From positions 124,001 through 188,000 of the forward strand of contig CAVPMA010000014.1 of the NCBI GenBank assembly GCA_963706315.1: a DNA stretch of 64,000 nucleotides. Reading direction: 5' to 3'. Origin of the DNA: CALMEC01 sp963706315 (GTDB taxonomy: Bacteria > Actinomycetota > Thermoleophilia > Miltoncostaeales > Miltoncostaeaceae). Every line of letters begins with the position of its first letter. Position 1 is the first letter of the stretch. Of this stretch, positions 32,498-42,100 are shown one piece after another. The notes beneath the pieces were generated by a model. It ran no database searches, was not told the DNA's origin, and saw nothing but the letters and a program-made list of their open reading frames with translations. Position numbers and translations under genes: made by a program.

Positions 32498-34384
32498 ATG
32501 CCGCCGTATCGCAGCCGAACCACCACCCACGGGCGCAACATGGCCGGCGCGCGCGCGCTGTGGCGCGCCACGGGCATGACCGACGGCGACTTCGGCAAGC
32601 CGATCATCGCGGTGGCCAACTCGTTCACCCAGTTCGTGCCCGGCCACGTCCACCTCAAGGACCTCGGGCAGCTCGTCGCCGCCGAGATCGCCGAGGCCGG
32701 CGGGGTGGCCAAGGAGTTCAACACAATCGCCGTCGACGACGGCATCGCGATGGGCCACGACGGGATGCTCTACTCGCTGCCTTCCCGCGAGGTCATCGCG
32801 GACAGCGTCGAGTACATGGTCAACGCCCATTGCGCCGACGCGCTCGTGTGCATCTCGAACTGCGACAAGATCACCCCCGGCATGCTCAATGCGGCGTTGC
32901 GGCTCAACGTGCCGACGGTGTTCGTCTCAGGCGGCCCGATGGAGGCCGGCAAGGTGATCCTCGACGGACAGGAGCGGGCGCTCGACCTGATCGACGCCAT
33001 GGTGGTGGCCGCCGACCCGAACGCGTCGGACGAGGAGGTCCTGCAGCATGAGCGCTCTGCATGCCCGACATGCGGATCGTGCTCAGGCATGTTCACGGCC
33101 AACTCGATGAACTGCCTGGTCGAGGCCCTGGGGCTCGGGCTGCCCGGCAACGGCTCGGTGCTTGCCACGCATGCCGATCGCGAGCAGCTCTTCCGGCGTG
33201 CGGGACGGCTGGTGGTGGAACTCGCGAAGCGGTACTACGAGCGGGACGACCTCTCCGCCCTGCCGCGGTCGATCGCGTCGTTCGCGGCGTTCGAGAACGC
33301 GATGACGCTCGACATCGCGATGGGTGGCTCCACCAATACGGTGCTGCACCTGCTGGCCGCGGCGCACGAGGCCGGCGTGGACTTCACGATGGAGGACATC
33401 GATCGCCTCTCCCGCCGGGTGCCGTGCATCTGCAAGGTCGCGCCGGCCACACCGTTCTTCCACATGGAGGACGTGCACCGGGCCGGCGGCATCATGGCGC
33501 TGCTCGGCGAGCTCGACCGGGGCGGTCTCGTCAACCGGGACGTGCCGACGACGCACGCGCCGACCCTGGCCGCGGCGATCGACACGTGGGACGTTCGCCG
33601 CACCGACGACGAGGCGGTCCACACCTTCTACCGCGCCGCCCCCGGCGGGGTGCCGACGCAGGTGGCGTTCTCACAGGACCGCCGCTATGCGTCGCTCGAC
33701 CTCAACCGCGAGGAGGGGTGCATCCGGGATGTGGAGCACGCCTACAGCGCCGACGGCGGCCTGGCGGTCCTCTACGGCAACGTCGCCCGCGACGGGTGCA
33801 TCGTCAAGACCGCCGGGGTCGACCCGGGGAGCCTGGTCTTCAGCGGCCGCGCCCGCGTGTGCGAGAGCCAGGACGAGGCCATCGACCGGATCCTCGCGCA
33901 GCAGATCGAGCCGGGCGACGTCGTGGTGATCCGCTACGAGGGCCCGAAGGGCGGCCCGGGCATGCAGGAGATGCTCTACCCGACCAGCTACCTCAAGTCC
34001 ATGGGCCTCGGCAAGGCGTGCGCGCTGCTCACCGACGGCCGGTTCTCCGGCGGTACCAGCGGCCTGTCGATCGGCCACGTCTCGCCCGAGGCGGCGGACG
34101 GCGGCGACATCGCGCTGGTGGAGGAGGGCGACCGCATCGACATCGACATCCCCAACCGCTCCATCGCGCTGGCAGTCGACGAGGAGGAGCTCGAGCGGCG
34201 CCGCGCCGTGCAGGAGGCGCGGGGCGACGCGGCCTGGACCCCGGCCACCCGCGAGCGCCACGTCTCCGCGGCCCTGCGTGCTTACGCGGCGATGACCACC
34301 AGCGCAGCGACCGGGGCGGTGCGCGACGTCACCCGCGCCGAGGGGGCCGCGCGCGAGCGCCGCCAGGCGGTCCGCGGCGGCTGA
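32498..34384 (+). CDS. ilvD: Dihydroxy-acid dehydratase
   Basis: 628 residues, full length. It catalyses the third common step of valine and isoleucine synthesis: 2,3-dihydroxy acid to 2-keto acid. Iron-sulfur cluster cysteines are visible in CISNCDKITPGM and CPTCGSCSGMFTANSMN. The metal/substrate segment DGRFSGGTSGLSIGHVSPEA is near the C-terminus. MGGSTNTVLHLLA is also characteristic. The ATG at 32498 is well before the first conserved block (RAQ-like NMAGARALWRATGM). No other ilv gene is nearby. A tRNA gene follows 50 bases later. Confidence 0.96.
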   Translation: MPPYRSRTTTHGRNMAGARALWRATGMTDGDFGKPIIAVANSFTQFVPGHVHLKDLGQLVAAEIAEAGGVAKEFNTIAVDDGIAMGHDGMLYSLPSREVIADSVEYMVNAHCADALVCISNCDKITPGMLNAALRLNVPTVFVSGGPMEAGKVILDGQERALDLIDAMVVAADPNASDEEVLQHERSACPTCGSCSGMFTANSMNCLVEALGLGLPGNGSVLATHADREQLFRRAGRLVVELAKRYYERDDLSALPRSIASFAAFENAMTLDIAMGGSTNTVLHLLAAAHEAGVDFTMEDIDRLSRRVPCICKVAPATPFFHMEDVHRAGGIMALLGELDRGGLVNRDVPTTHAPTLAAAIDTWDVRRTDDEAVHTFYRAAPGGVPTQVAFSQDRRYASLDLNREEGCIRDVEHAYSADGGLAVLYGNVARDGCIVKTAGVDPGSLVFSGRARVCESQDEAIDRILAQQIEPGDVVVIRYEGPKGGPGMQEMLYPTSYLKSMGLGKACALLTDGRFSGGTSGLSIGHVSPEAADGGDIALVEEGDRIDIDIPNRSIALAVDEEELERRRAVQEARGDAAWTPATRERHVSAALRAYAAMTTSAATGAVRDVTRAEGAARERRQAVRGG

Positions 34385-34433
34385 CCGGGCGTGGGTCGCT
34401 TCGAGCGGTGCGTCTATACTCACGGCCCTCCGA

Positions 34434-34504
34434 TGGGGCGTAGCCAAGCGGTAAGGCAGCGGGTTTTGGTCCCGCGACCGGGGGTTCGAATCCTCCCGCC
34501 CCAA
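34434..34504 (+). tRNA. tRNA-Gln (anticodon TTG)
   Basis: The acceptor TGGGGCG (34434-34440) pairs with CGCCCCA (34497-34503). The D arm is GCCAAGCGGTAAGGC. The anticodon stem GCGGG/CCCGC encloses TTTTGGT with anticodon TTG. The T arm GGGGG-TTCGAAT-CCTCC follows. The 3' CCA is not fully encoded (A then CAG). It lies between ilvD and glmU and reads in the same direction. Confidence 0.96.
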
Positions 34505-34536
34505 CAGAACGTGCGACGAAGGGATCCCAGGGGACG

Positions 34537-35928
34537 ATGAGCGTCGGGGCCGTGGTGATGGCGGCGGGGCAGGGGACGCGCATGAAGTCTCAGGTGCCGA
34601 AGGTGCTGCACAGGATCGCCGGCCGGCCGCTCGTGGGCTGGGTGCTCGATGCCCTCGCCGGCGCGAAGGTGGCCCACACCGTCGTGGTCGTGGGGCACGG
34701 CGCCGACCAGGTACGCGCGGTGCTGCCCGCCGGATGCGGCGTCGCCCTGCAGCGCGAGCAGCACGGCACCGGCCACGCCGTCCAGATCGGGCTCAGGAAA
34801 CTCGACCCGGCGTGCGACACGGTCGTGGTGCTGTCCGGCGACACACCGCTGCTCTCGCGCGAGCTCGTACGCTCGCTCATCCGCGCCCACCGCCGGGGCG
34901 GGCGCGCGGCGACGCTCGTCAGCGCCGTGCTCGACGATCCCGGCAGGTACGGGCGCGTCGTCCGCGACGGAGGGTCGGTGCGGGTGGTCGAGGCGCGCGA
35001 CGCCTCGCCCCGGGAGCTCGCCGTCGGCGAGATCAACGCCGGCCTCTACGTGTTCGACCGCCGGCAACTCGAGCGGGCGCTGCGCAAGGTCGGCCGGGAC
35101 AACGCCCAGGGCGAGATGTACCTGCCGGACGTGCTGCCCCTGCTCACCGGTCCGATCGGCGTGCTGGTCTCGCCGGACCCCCGCGTGGTGCTCGGGGTCA
35201 ACAGCCGGGCAGAGCTCGCCGAGTGCGCCGCGATCGTCCAGGACCGCCGCCGGCATGAGCTCATGGTCGCGGGCGTGACGATGACCGACCCGTCCAGCGT
35301 CTACGTCGACGCCGACGTCGTCGTCGGTCAGGACACCACGCTCGAGCCCGGGACCCACCTTCAGGGCGCCACCACAGTGGGCGCCGGGTGCGTCATCGGT
35401 CCGGACGCCGTGATCCGCGATTGCACCGTCGGCGACGGCGCGCACATCCTCTTCGCGCACCTGTCGGAGTCCACAGTCGGCAACGGATGCCAGGTCGGGC
35501 CGTTCGCCTATCTGCGGCCGGGAGTGGTGATGGAGGACGGCGGGAAGATCGGCACCTACGTCGAGGTCAAGAACACGCGGGTCGGCGCGAAGGCCAAGGT
35601 ACCCCACCTCTCCTACATCGGCGATGCCGAGATCGGCGCGGGCACGAACATCGGAGCGGGTAACATCACGGCCAACTACGACGGTTTTCGCAAACACCGG
35701 ACGTTCATCGGCGCCGGCGTGAAAACCGGATCCGACTGCGTGCTCGTCGCACCGGTTAGCATTGGTGACAGGGCGATGACGGCAGCGGGGTCGATCATCA
35801 CGCATGACGTGCCGGCGGGTGCGCTCGGCATCGCCCGGGCGCGGCAGGAGAACCTCGAGGGCTTCACCGAACGGGCCGAGGCGAAGGCCCGGGCGGCCAC
35901 GAAACGCGACGGCAAGGGGAGCCGGTGA
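34537..35928 (+). CDS. glmU: Bifunctional UDP-GlcNAc pyrophosphorylase / GlcN-1-P acetyltransferase
   Basis: 463 residues, usual length. N-terminal nucleotidyltransferase: MAAGQGTRMKSQVPKVLH (Lys and Arg of the UTP site), then LSGDTPLL and EINAGLYVF. The C-terminal half is a left-handed beta helix with hexapeptide repeats (TTVGAGCVIGPDAVIRDC, VGPFAYLRPG, GNITANYDGFRKHRT with the acetyltransferase His/Lys). It makes UDP-GlcNAc for peptidoglycan. The stop overlaps the prs start by four bases, a conserved actinobacterial pairing. Confidence 0.96.
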   Translation: MSVGAVVMAAGQGTRMKSQVPKVLHRIAGRPLVGWVLDALAGAKVAHTVVVVGHGADQVRAVLPAGCGVALQREQHGTGHAVQIGLRKLDPACDTVVVLSGDTPLLSRELVRSLIRAHRRGGRAATLVSAVLDDPGRYGRVVRDGGSVRVVEARDASPRELAVGEINAGLYVFDRRQLERALRKVGRDNAQGEMYLPDVLPLLTGPIGVLVSPDPRVVLGVNSRAELAECAAIVQDRRRHELMVAGVTMTDPSSVYVDADVVVGQDTTLEPGTHLQGATTVGAGCVIGPDAVIRDCTVGDGAHILFAHLSESTVGNGCQVGPFAYLRPGVVMEDGGKIGTYVEVKNTRVGAKAKVPHLSYIGDAEIGAGTNIGAGNITANYDGFRKHRTFIGAGVKTGSDCVLVAPVSIGDRAMTAAGSIITHDVPAGALGIARARQENLEGFTERAEAKARAATKRDGKGSR

Positions 35929-36956
35929 GCACGAAGACCAACCCATTGGGCACCGCAATCAGCCGCGACGACGCGCGCCGCATGATGGTGTTCGCCGGGC
36001 GGGCCAGCACCGCCCTCGGCGAGGACATCGCCAAGCGCCTCGACATGGAACTCGGCGAGGTCCAGGTCAAGACGTTCGCCAACGGCGAGATCTACGGACG
36101 GTTCGCGGAGAGCATCCGCGGCGCCGACGTGTTCCTCGTGCAGTCCACCTGCAGCGTGTTCAACGGGGTCCGCCAGTCTGTCAACGACAGCCTGTTCGAG
36201 CTGCTCATCATGATCAACGCCGCGAAGCTCGCCTCCGCGCGGCGGATCGTGGCGGTGATGCCCTGGTACGGGTACTCCCGCCAGGACAAGAAGTCGGCGC
36301 CACGCGAGCCGATCACCGCCAAGATGATCGCGGAGATCCTCCAGGCCGTCGGCGTCGACCGCGTCCTCACCATGGACCTTCACGCCGGACAGGTGCAGGG
36401 CTTCTTCAACATCCCTGTCGACCACATGACCGCCGTGCCGATTCTCGCCCAGTACTTCCAGGACCTCCCGTCGATCAAGGGGGAGCGCCTGGTCGTCGTG
36501 TCGCCGGACGCCGGCCGCGCGAAGCTGGCGAGCCACTTCGCCGAGAAGCTGGGGGCGTCACTCGCGGTCCTCACCAAGCAGCGGCCGGAGCACAGCGAGG
36601 TCGAGATGACCATGCTGATCGGCGACGTGCAGGGCAAGGTCGCGATCATGATCGACGACATGATCGACACCGCCGGCACCCTCGTGGAGGGCGCGAGGAA
36701 GGTCCGCGAGAACGGGGCGATCAAGGTGTTCGCCGCGGCGACGCACGGCCTCTTCTCCCCGCCGGCGTTCGAACGGCTCGAGCGCTGCGAGGACATCTCG
36801 CAGATCGTCGTCACCGACACCGTCCCGCTCCGCGAGGACGCCCCCGCGATCATCAAGCAGCTCCCCGCCGGCGGGATCCTCGCCGACTGCATCCGCAACG
36901 TCTTCAATGACGAGTCGGTCAGCGAAGTCTTCGAAGGCGAGAACCAACTCTTCTGA
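35925..36956 (+). CDS. prs: Ribose-phosphate pyrophosphokinase
   Basis: 343 residues from a GTG at 35925 overlapping glmU (GTGA). It makes PRPP from ribose 5-phosphate and ATP for nucleotide, His and Trp synthesis. Signatures: FANGEIYGRFAESIRGADVF, YGYSRQDKKSAPREPITAK (ATP site), VLTMDLHAGQVQGFF with the metal-binding His, VVSPDAGRAKLA, and the PRPP loop MIDDMIDTAGTL. The N-terminal 15 residues extend beyond most homologues. The class I enzyme organisation is complete. Confidence 0.96.
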   Translation: MSTKTNPLGTAISRDDARRMMVFAGRASTALGEDIAKRLDMELGEVQVKTFANGEIYGRFAESIRGADVFLVQSTCSVFNGVRQSVNDSLFELLIMINAAKLASARRIVAVMPWYGYSRQDKKSAPREPITAKMIAEILQAVGVDRVLTMDLHAGQVQGFFNIPVDHMTAVPILAQYFQDLPSIKGERLVVVSPDAGRAKLASHFAEKLGASLAVLTKQRPEHSEVEMTMLIGDVQGKVAIMIDDMIDTAGTLVEGARKVRENGAIKVFAAATHGLFSPPAFERLERCEDISQIVVTDTVPLREDAPAIIKQLPAGGILADCIRNVFNDESVSEVFEGENQLF

Positions 36957-37024
36957 GGAACGCCTCGGGCTCACGATGCTCTCGGGGGTCGCGGCGGCCC
37001 GCGACATGGGCGGAAGACTGAGCT

Positions 37025-37049
37025 CGTATCCGTGGTAGCCACTGATACG
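37025..37049. repeat. Inverted repeat between prs and the cupredoxin gene
   Basis: CGTATC-c-GTGG-tag-CCAC-t-GATACG is an interrupted palindrome with ten paired bases on each side and one mismatch. It lies about 70 bases after the prs stop and 77 before the cupredoxin start. There is no T run, so it may be an operator rather than an intrinsic terminator. Confidence 0.6.
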
Positions 37050-37125
37050 GCGGCGGGCTCGGCGCGGATGCCCTCCCCTTCTTGGTTCTTGAGGATCCGG
37101 CCAGACAACCATGAAGGAGACTCCG

Positions 37126-37644
37126 ATGCGCAGACACATTATCCGGGTCGCCCCCGTCGCCATTCTCGCGATGGCTGTGTTGTCGCTATCGGGCTGCGGG
37201 TCCAGCACGAGCACATCGAGCACTGCCAGCCCCGCCGCGACCTCTGACACGGGCGACTTGACCGAGACGACGGCCACGTCGACCACACCCAGTGCCGGGG
37301 CAACTGCCCTCACCGTCGTGATGAGCGACTATGCGTTCACCCCAAAGAACGCGACCGCGGCGACCGGCCCGATCACCATCACGGCGCCGAACCAGGGCAA
37401 GCTCGTGCATGAGCTGGTGCTCATCCGCACCGACCTCCCGCTCGCCAAGCTTCCGACCGACAGCGCCGGCGACGTCAACGAGGACGCGTTCCCGGAGAGC
37501 AAGCTTCCCGGTGAGATCTCGGAGACCCAGCCCGGCGCGACCGGCAAGCTCACCGTCACGCTCCCGGCGGGCCGGTACGTCATGCTCTGCAACGTCCCGG
37601 GGCACTACCAGGCGGGGATGGTCGGGAACCTGGTCGTCAGGTAG
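37126..37644 (+). CDS. Cupredoxin-domain lipoprotein (type 1 copper)
   Basis: 172 residues from ATG 37126, six bases after AAGGAG; an ATG at 37111 overlaps that ribosome site and is unlikely. A signal peptide with lipobox LSLSGC predicts a lipid-anchored surface protein. A Thr/Ser-rich linker (to about residue 60) leads to a cupredoxin domain. Its copper ligands are visible: His in KLVHELVLI and the C-terminal cluster MLCNVPGHYQAGM (Cys, His, Met). It probably carries electrons or binds copper outside the membrane. An interrupted palindrome upstream may control it. No respiratory partner genes are adjacent. Confidence 0.85.
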   Translation: MRRHIIRVAPVAILAMAVLSLSGCGSSTSTSSTASPAATSDTGDLTETTATSTTPSAGATALTVVMSDYAFTPKNATAATGPITITAPNQGKLVHELVLIRTDLPLAKLPTDSAGDVNEDAFPESKLPGEISETQPGATGKLTVTLPAGRYVMLCNVPGHYQAGMVGNLVVR

Positions 37645-37769
37645 ATCGGCCGCAGCCACAGGGCGGGGGAGCGCCCCCGCCCGGGGCAGGCGTCGCGAGG
37701 CGGCGGGCCCCGCCGTGGACGAGATCGTCCGCTACAATCCCCGGTCGCCCGACCCCCGGAGGAGTCCAG

Positions 37770-38423
37770 ATGTCGTCCGACCACGTCCAGTTGAACGCCA
37801 CGCCGCGCACCGTCTTCGGCACGAGTCACACCCGCCGACTGCGCGCCGCCGGGCTCGTGCCCGGCGTGCTCTACAAGGCCGGCGAGGACTCGATCGCCTT
37901 CACGCTGCCCGAGCGCGAGCTGAACCGCGCCCTTCACGGGGGCCACGGCAAGACCGCCGTCTTCGAGATCGCCGTCGACGGCCACCCGACGGTACCGGCG
38001 CTCCTCAAGGACTGGGACCTCAACCCCGTGCGTGGCAGCCTCATCCATGTCGACTTCCAGCAGGTCGACCTGGCGCAGGAGGTCGAGGCGAGCGTCCCGC
38101 TCGTCCTCAACGGCATCGCGGTCGGTGTCCGCGACGGCGGCGTGCTCGGCCAGCCCGTCCACGAGGTCGTCGTGCGTGCCCTCCCCGACGCGATCCCGGA
38201 CGGCATCGAGGTCGACGTCAGCGCGCTGGAAGCCGGGGGCGTGCTGCACCTGAGCGATGTCACCGCGCCCGCGGGCGTCGAGCTCGTCGGCGACCCGGAG
38301 CTCGTCGTCGCGTCCGTCACCGCTCCCTCGCGCGTCGAGACCGGCGAGGAAGAGGAAGAGGTCGTCGAAGGCGCGGCCGAGCCCGAGATCGTGGGACGTG
38401 TCGCCGACGACGAGTCGGAGTAG
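37770..38423 (+). CDS. rplY: 50S ribosomal protein L25, Ctc (long) form
   Basis: 217 residues from ATG 37770 with GGAGGAG upstream. The N-terminal 5S-rRNA-binding barrel (residues 1-95) reads LNATPRTVFGTSHTRRLRAAG, GVLYKAG and HVDFQQVDL. The C-terminal TL5-like domain (to about 185) includes VHEVVVRALPDAIPDGIEVDV. The last 35 residues are acidic (EEEEEVVEGAAEPE), as in actinobacterial Ctc proteins. It binds 5S rRNA in the large subunit and is stress-linked in some species. Pth follows at once, the usual order. Confidence 0.93.
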   Translation: MSSDHVQLNATPRTVFGTSHTRRLRAAGLVPGVLYKAGEDSIAFTLPERELNRALHGGHGKTAVFEIAVDGHPTVPALLKDWDLNPVRGSLIHVDFQQVDLAQEVEASVPLVLNGIAVGVRDGGVLGQPVHEVVVRALPDAIPDGIEVDVSALEAGGVLHLSDVTAPAGVELVGDPELVVASVTAPSRVETGEEEEEVVEGAAEPEIVGRVADDESE

Positions 38424-38453
38424 CCCACGGCCGAGCAGGACCTCCCCGTCAGG

Positions 38454-39107
38454 CTGGTCGTCGGCCTGGGAAATCCCGAGCCGCGCTACGCCCGCACGCG
38501 CCACAACGCCGGGCAGCTCGTCGTGGAGCGGCTCGCCGAGCGGCTCGGCGCAGGCAAGTTCAAGCAGCGCTATGCGGGCAGGTACGTGGAGCTCCGCGGA
38601 CCCGCCGGGCCGCTCGCGCTGCTGATCCCGACGACGTACATGAACCTCTCCGGCGAGTCGGTCGGGCCCGCCGCCGGGAGCCTCAAGGCCGCGCCCGCCC
38701 AGGTCCTGATCGTGCACGACGAACTCGACCTCCCATTCGGGGTCGTGCGCGGCAAGCTGGGCGGCGGAACCGCCGGCCACAACGGCCTGCGGTCCATCAG
38801 CACGGGACTCGGCAGCAGCGAATACCCCCGGATCCGCATCGGGATCGGCCGCCCGCCCGCCGAGTTTCGCGGCGACCAGGCGGCATGGGTGCTCACCGGG
38901 TTCAGCGAGCCGGCCGACCAGGTCGACGCGATGCTCGCCGAGGCGCTCGCGATGACCGAGGTCACGGTCGCGGAGGGCATCGACGCGGCGATCGCGCGGT
39001 TCCACGCGGCCGAGCCCGGGTCCCGGGCGCGGGAGCGGAGAGAGCGCCGTGACGGTCCGGGGGAGGATGGCCCCGACGAGGCGGACGACCAGTCCGGACC
39101 GTCATGA
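38454..39107 (+). CDS. pth: Peptidyl-tRNA hydrolase with an unusual start
   Basis: Releases tRNA from stray peptidyl-tRNA. The family N-terminus RLVVGLGNPEPRY, with catalytic His in ARTRHNAGQL, is present, and TTYMNLSGESV, VHDELDLPFG and GGTAGHNGLRSI follow. The first ATG/GTG/TTG in frame (38523) comes after the catalytic His, so it cannot be the start. Between the rplY stop and RLVVGLGNP no standard start exists. A CTG at 38454 is the best in-frame candidate and is used here. Otherwise a one-base slip in CCCC near 38444-38447 would join the gene to an upstream GTG. The 3' end overlaps mfd by four bases. Confidence 0.85.
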   Translation: MVVGLGNPEPRYARTRHNAGQLVVERLAERLGAGKFKQRYAGRYVELRGPAGPLALLIPTTYMNLSGESVGPAAGSLKAAPAQVLIVHDELDLPFGVVRGKLGGGTAGHNGLRSISTGLGSSEYPRIRIGIGRPPAEFRGDQAAWVLTGFSEPADQVDAMLAEALAMTEVTVAEGIDAAIARFHAAEPGSRARERRERRDGPGEDGPDEADDQSGPS

Positions 39108-42100
39108 GCGGCGCACTCGATCTCCTCGTCCTCGGCACGCCACCGCTGGCGGCCGCCGCGAGCGCGCTCGGCGCGGGCACGACCGGAGGCGAGGTCACGC
39201 TGCCGCGGCCGGCCTGGCCGTTCACCCTGGCGGCGCTGCACCGCACCTCCGGCCGCGCGCTGCTGGTGGTTGCGCCGGGTGACGAGGAGGCGCGGGAGCT
39301 CGCGAGTGAGCTGAACGCCCTGGTCGGCCATGCCGCAGTGTCGCTCTGGCCGACGCGTGGGGTGCCGACGGGAGGGGCGGTCGGACCGGCTCCGCACCTC
39401 GTCGGGCTTCGTGCACGTGCCCGAGGGCGGGTCGGCGAGGCCGGCTCGCTTGTGATCGCGAGCGTCGCCGCCCTGGTGGAGCGCGCGCCGGCGAATCCAC
39501 CCCAGCCGCTCGAGCTGCGCCGCGGCGCGACGCTGGCGGGCGACCTCGTCGAGGCGCTCGCCGCCCTCGGTTACGAGCGGGTCGCCCAGGTCGAGGAGCG
39601 CGGCGAGATGGCCGTGAGGGGCGGGATCGTCGACGTGTTCCCGACGACCGCGGAGCAGCCCGTCCGCGTGGACCTCTTCGGCGACGACATCGACGAGCTG
39701 CGGTCGTTCTCACCGTTCACGCAGGTCACCGTCCGGCAAGTCGACTCGATCCGGATCTGGCCTGCGGCCGAGCCCCTCGGCGGGCAGCTCATCGACACGT
39801 TCGACGAGCTCGGCCGCGCGGCGCTGGTGCGACTCGCCCCCACCCAGCATCGGGGGGCGCTCGCGCAGGCGCTCGAGCTGGTCGAGGACGAGGCCGCGGC
39901 CGGCGCGCTCGGCGATCCCGCGGCGCTGCTCGGGGCCCTCGCGGAGCATTCGGCGCTCGACCTGGCGCCCCCGGCGGGTGGCGCGGCCGGGGTCGTCGAC
40001 GCGCGCGAGGCGCGGTTCGCCGCCCGCGGCCACGTCGAGGCGGCCGCCGAGATCGCACGACTCGCCGGTGGCGGCCTGCGCGTGCTCGTCGCATTCAGCC
40101 GGCGCGGCGACCTCGAGCGCGCGGCCCGCCCGCTGGAGCGTGCCAACCCGCGGATCATCGACATCGCCGAGACGCCGCCCGCCGCGGGTGAGGTGTCGCT
40201 CACAGTCCTGCCGATCCGGCGCGGGTTCATCTCCGCCGACCTCGGCCTCGCCGTCATACCGGAGGGCGAGATCCTCCGCCGGCGCCGCGCGAGCGCCCGC
40301 GCGCCCGTCGGGCGTCGCCTGCGGTCGTTCCTCGAGCTGCGCGTCGGCGACTACGTCGTCCACGAGGACCACGGCGTCGGGCGGCTCGTCGCCTTCGAGA
40401 CCCAGACCGTCGCGAACGTCACGCGCGACTACCTGGCCCTTGCGTTCGCCGGCGAGGACCGGGTCTGGGTGCCGCAGGACCAGCTCGACAAGGTCACGCG
40501 TTATATCGGTGCCGACGGCTCGGCGCCTCCCCTGTCGAAACTCGGCGGCAAGGCGTGGGAGCGCCTCAAGGCGAGGGTGCGGGCCGCGGTGCACGAGATG
40601 GCCGGCGAGTTGTTCGCGCTCTACGAGGGCCGGGGCCGGGTGGAGGGCTACGCCTTCCCCGAGAACGACGCGGCGCTCCACGAGTTCGAGCAGCGGTTCC
40701 CGTACCGGGAGACGCCTGACCAGGAGCGCGCGATCGACGAGGTGATGGGCGACATGGAACGCCCCCGGCCGATGGACCGGCTCATCTGCGGCGACGTCGG
40801 CTTCGGCAAGACCGAGGTCGCGATGCGCGCCGCGTACAAGGCCGCCATCGCCGGCAAGCAGGTCATGGTGCTGGTGCCCACCACGCTCCTCGCCCAGCAG
40901 CACCTCGGCACGTTCCGCGAACGGTTCGCCGACACCGCAGTCGAGATCGAGATGGTAAGCCGGCTGCGCTCGGCCGCCGAATCCAAGCAAATCCTCGGTC
41001 GGTTCCGCTCCGGCGGGGTAGACGTCCTCATCGGCACCCACCGCCTGCTCGCCATGGACGTCCAGCCGAAGGACCTCGGGCTCGTCATCCTCGATGAGGA
41101 GCAGCGGTTCGGGGTCGCGCAGAAGGAGTCGCTGCGCCAGCTGCGACTCCGCGTCGACGTGCTGTCGCTGTCCGCGACGCCGATCCCCCGGACGCTGCAG
41201 ATGTCGATGTCGGGTATGCGCGACATCAGCGTCATCGAGACGCCGCCGTCGGGCCGGCGGGCGATCGCCACCCACGTCGGGGAGTTCGACGAGGCGCTCG
41301 TGCGAGAGGCGCTGGAGCGCGAACGCGAGCGCGATGGCCAGAGCTTCTGGCTCCACAACCGCGTCGAGTCGATCGACGAGGCGGCAGACGCCGTGCGGGC
41401 GCTCGTGCCGGAGCACCGCGTGGTCGTCGCCCACGGGCAGATGGGCGAGCAGGAGCTCGAGGACGTCATGACGACGTTCCTGCGCGGCGAGGCGGACGTG
41501 CTGGTCTCCACGACGATCATCGAGGCCGGGCTCGACATCCCCAACGCGAACACGCTCATCGTCGAGCGCGCCGACAAGCTCGGCCTCGCCCAGCTCTACC
41601 AGCTGCGCGGCCGCGTCGGACGCAGCCAGGTGGCGGCGCACGCATACCTCATGTACCCGAGCGACGCCGATCTCACCCGCGACGCCGCGGCGCGCCTCCG
41701 CGCCGTGGCCGACTACACAGAGCTCGGGAGCGGGCTGCGCATCGCCATGCGCGACCTGGAGATCCGGGGCGCCGGCAACCTGCTCGGCGACGAGCAGAGC
41801 GGCCACGTCGAGGCGATCGGCTTCGAGCTCTACCTGCAGATGCTGAACGACGCCATCGCCGCGCGCCGGGGCGAGATCGCCCCGGAGCAGGAGGCCCGCG
41901 TGGAGATCCCGATCTCCGCCTACATCCCGGCCGACTACGTCGGGTTCGAGGCGGCGAAGATCGACCTGCACCGGCGCATCGCGACGGCCGATGCCGACGC
42001 ACTCACCCGACTCGCCGACGAGCTCGCGGACCGGTTCGGGCCGCCGCCGCCGCCCGTCGAGGCGCTCATCGCGGTGCAGCGCCTGCGCCTGAAGCTGATG

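Noticed and set aside
32423..33051. C-terminal extension of the S4 protein into ilvD
   Set aside because: Basic low-quality sequence read in the wrong frame of ilvD; explained by a one-base error.
34397..34433. Second tRNA next to tRNA-Gln
   Set aside because: No further cloverleaf or T-arm GGTTCGAATCC-type motif beyond the one tRNA.
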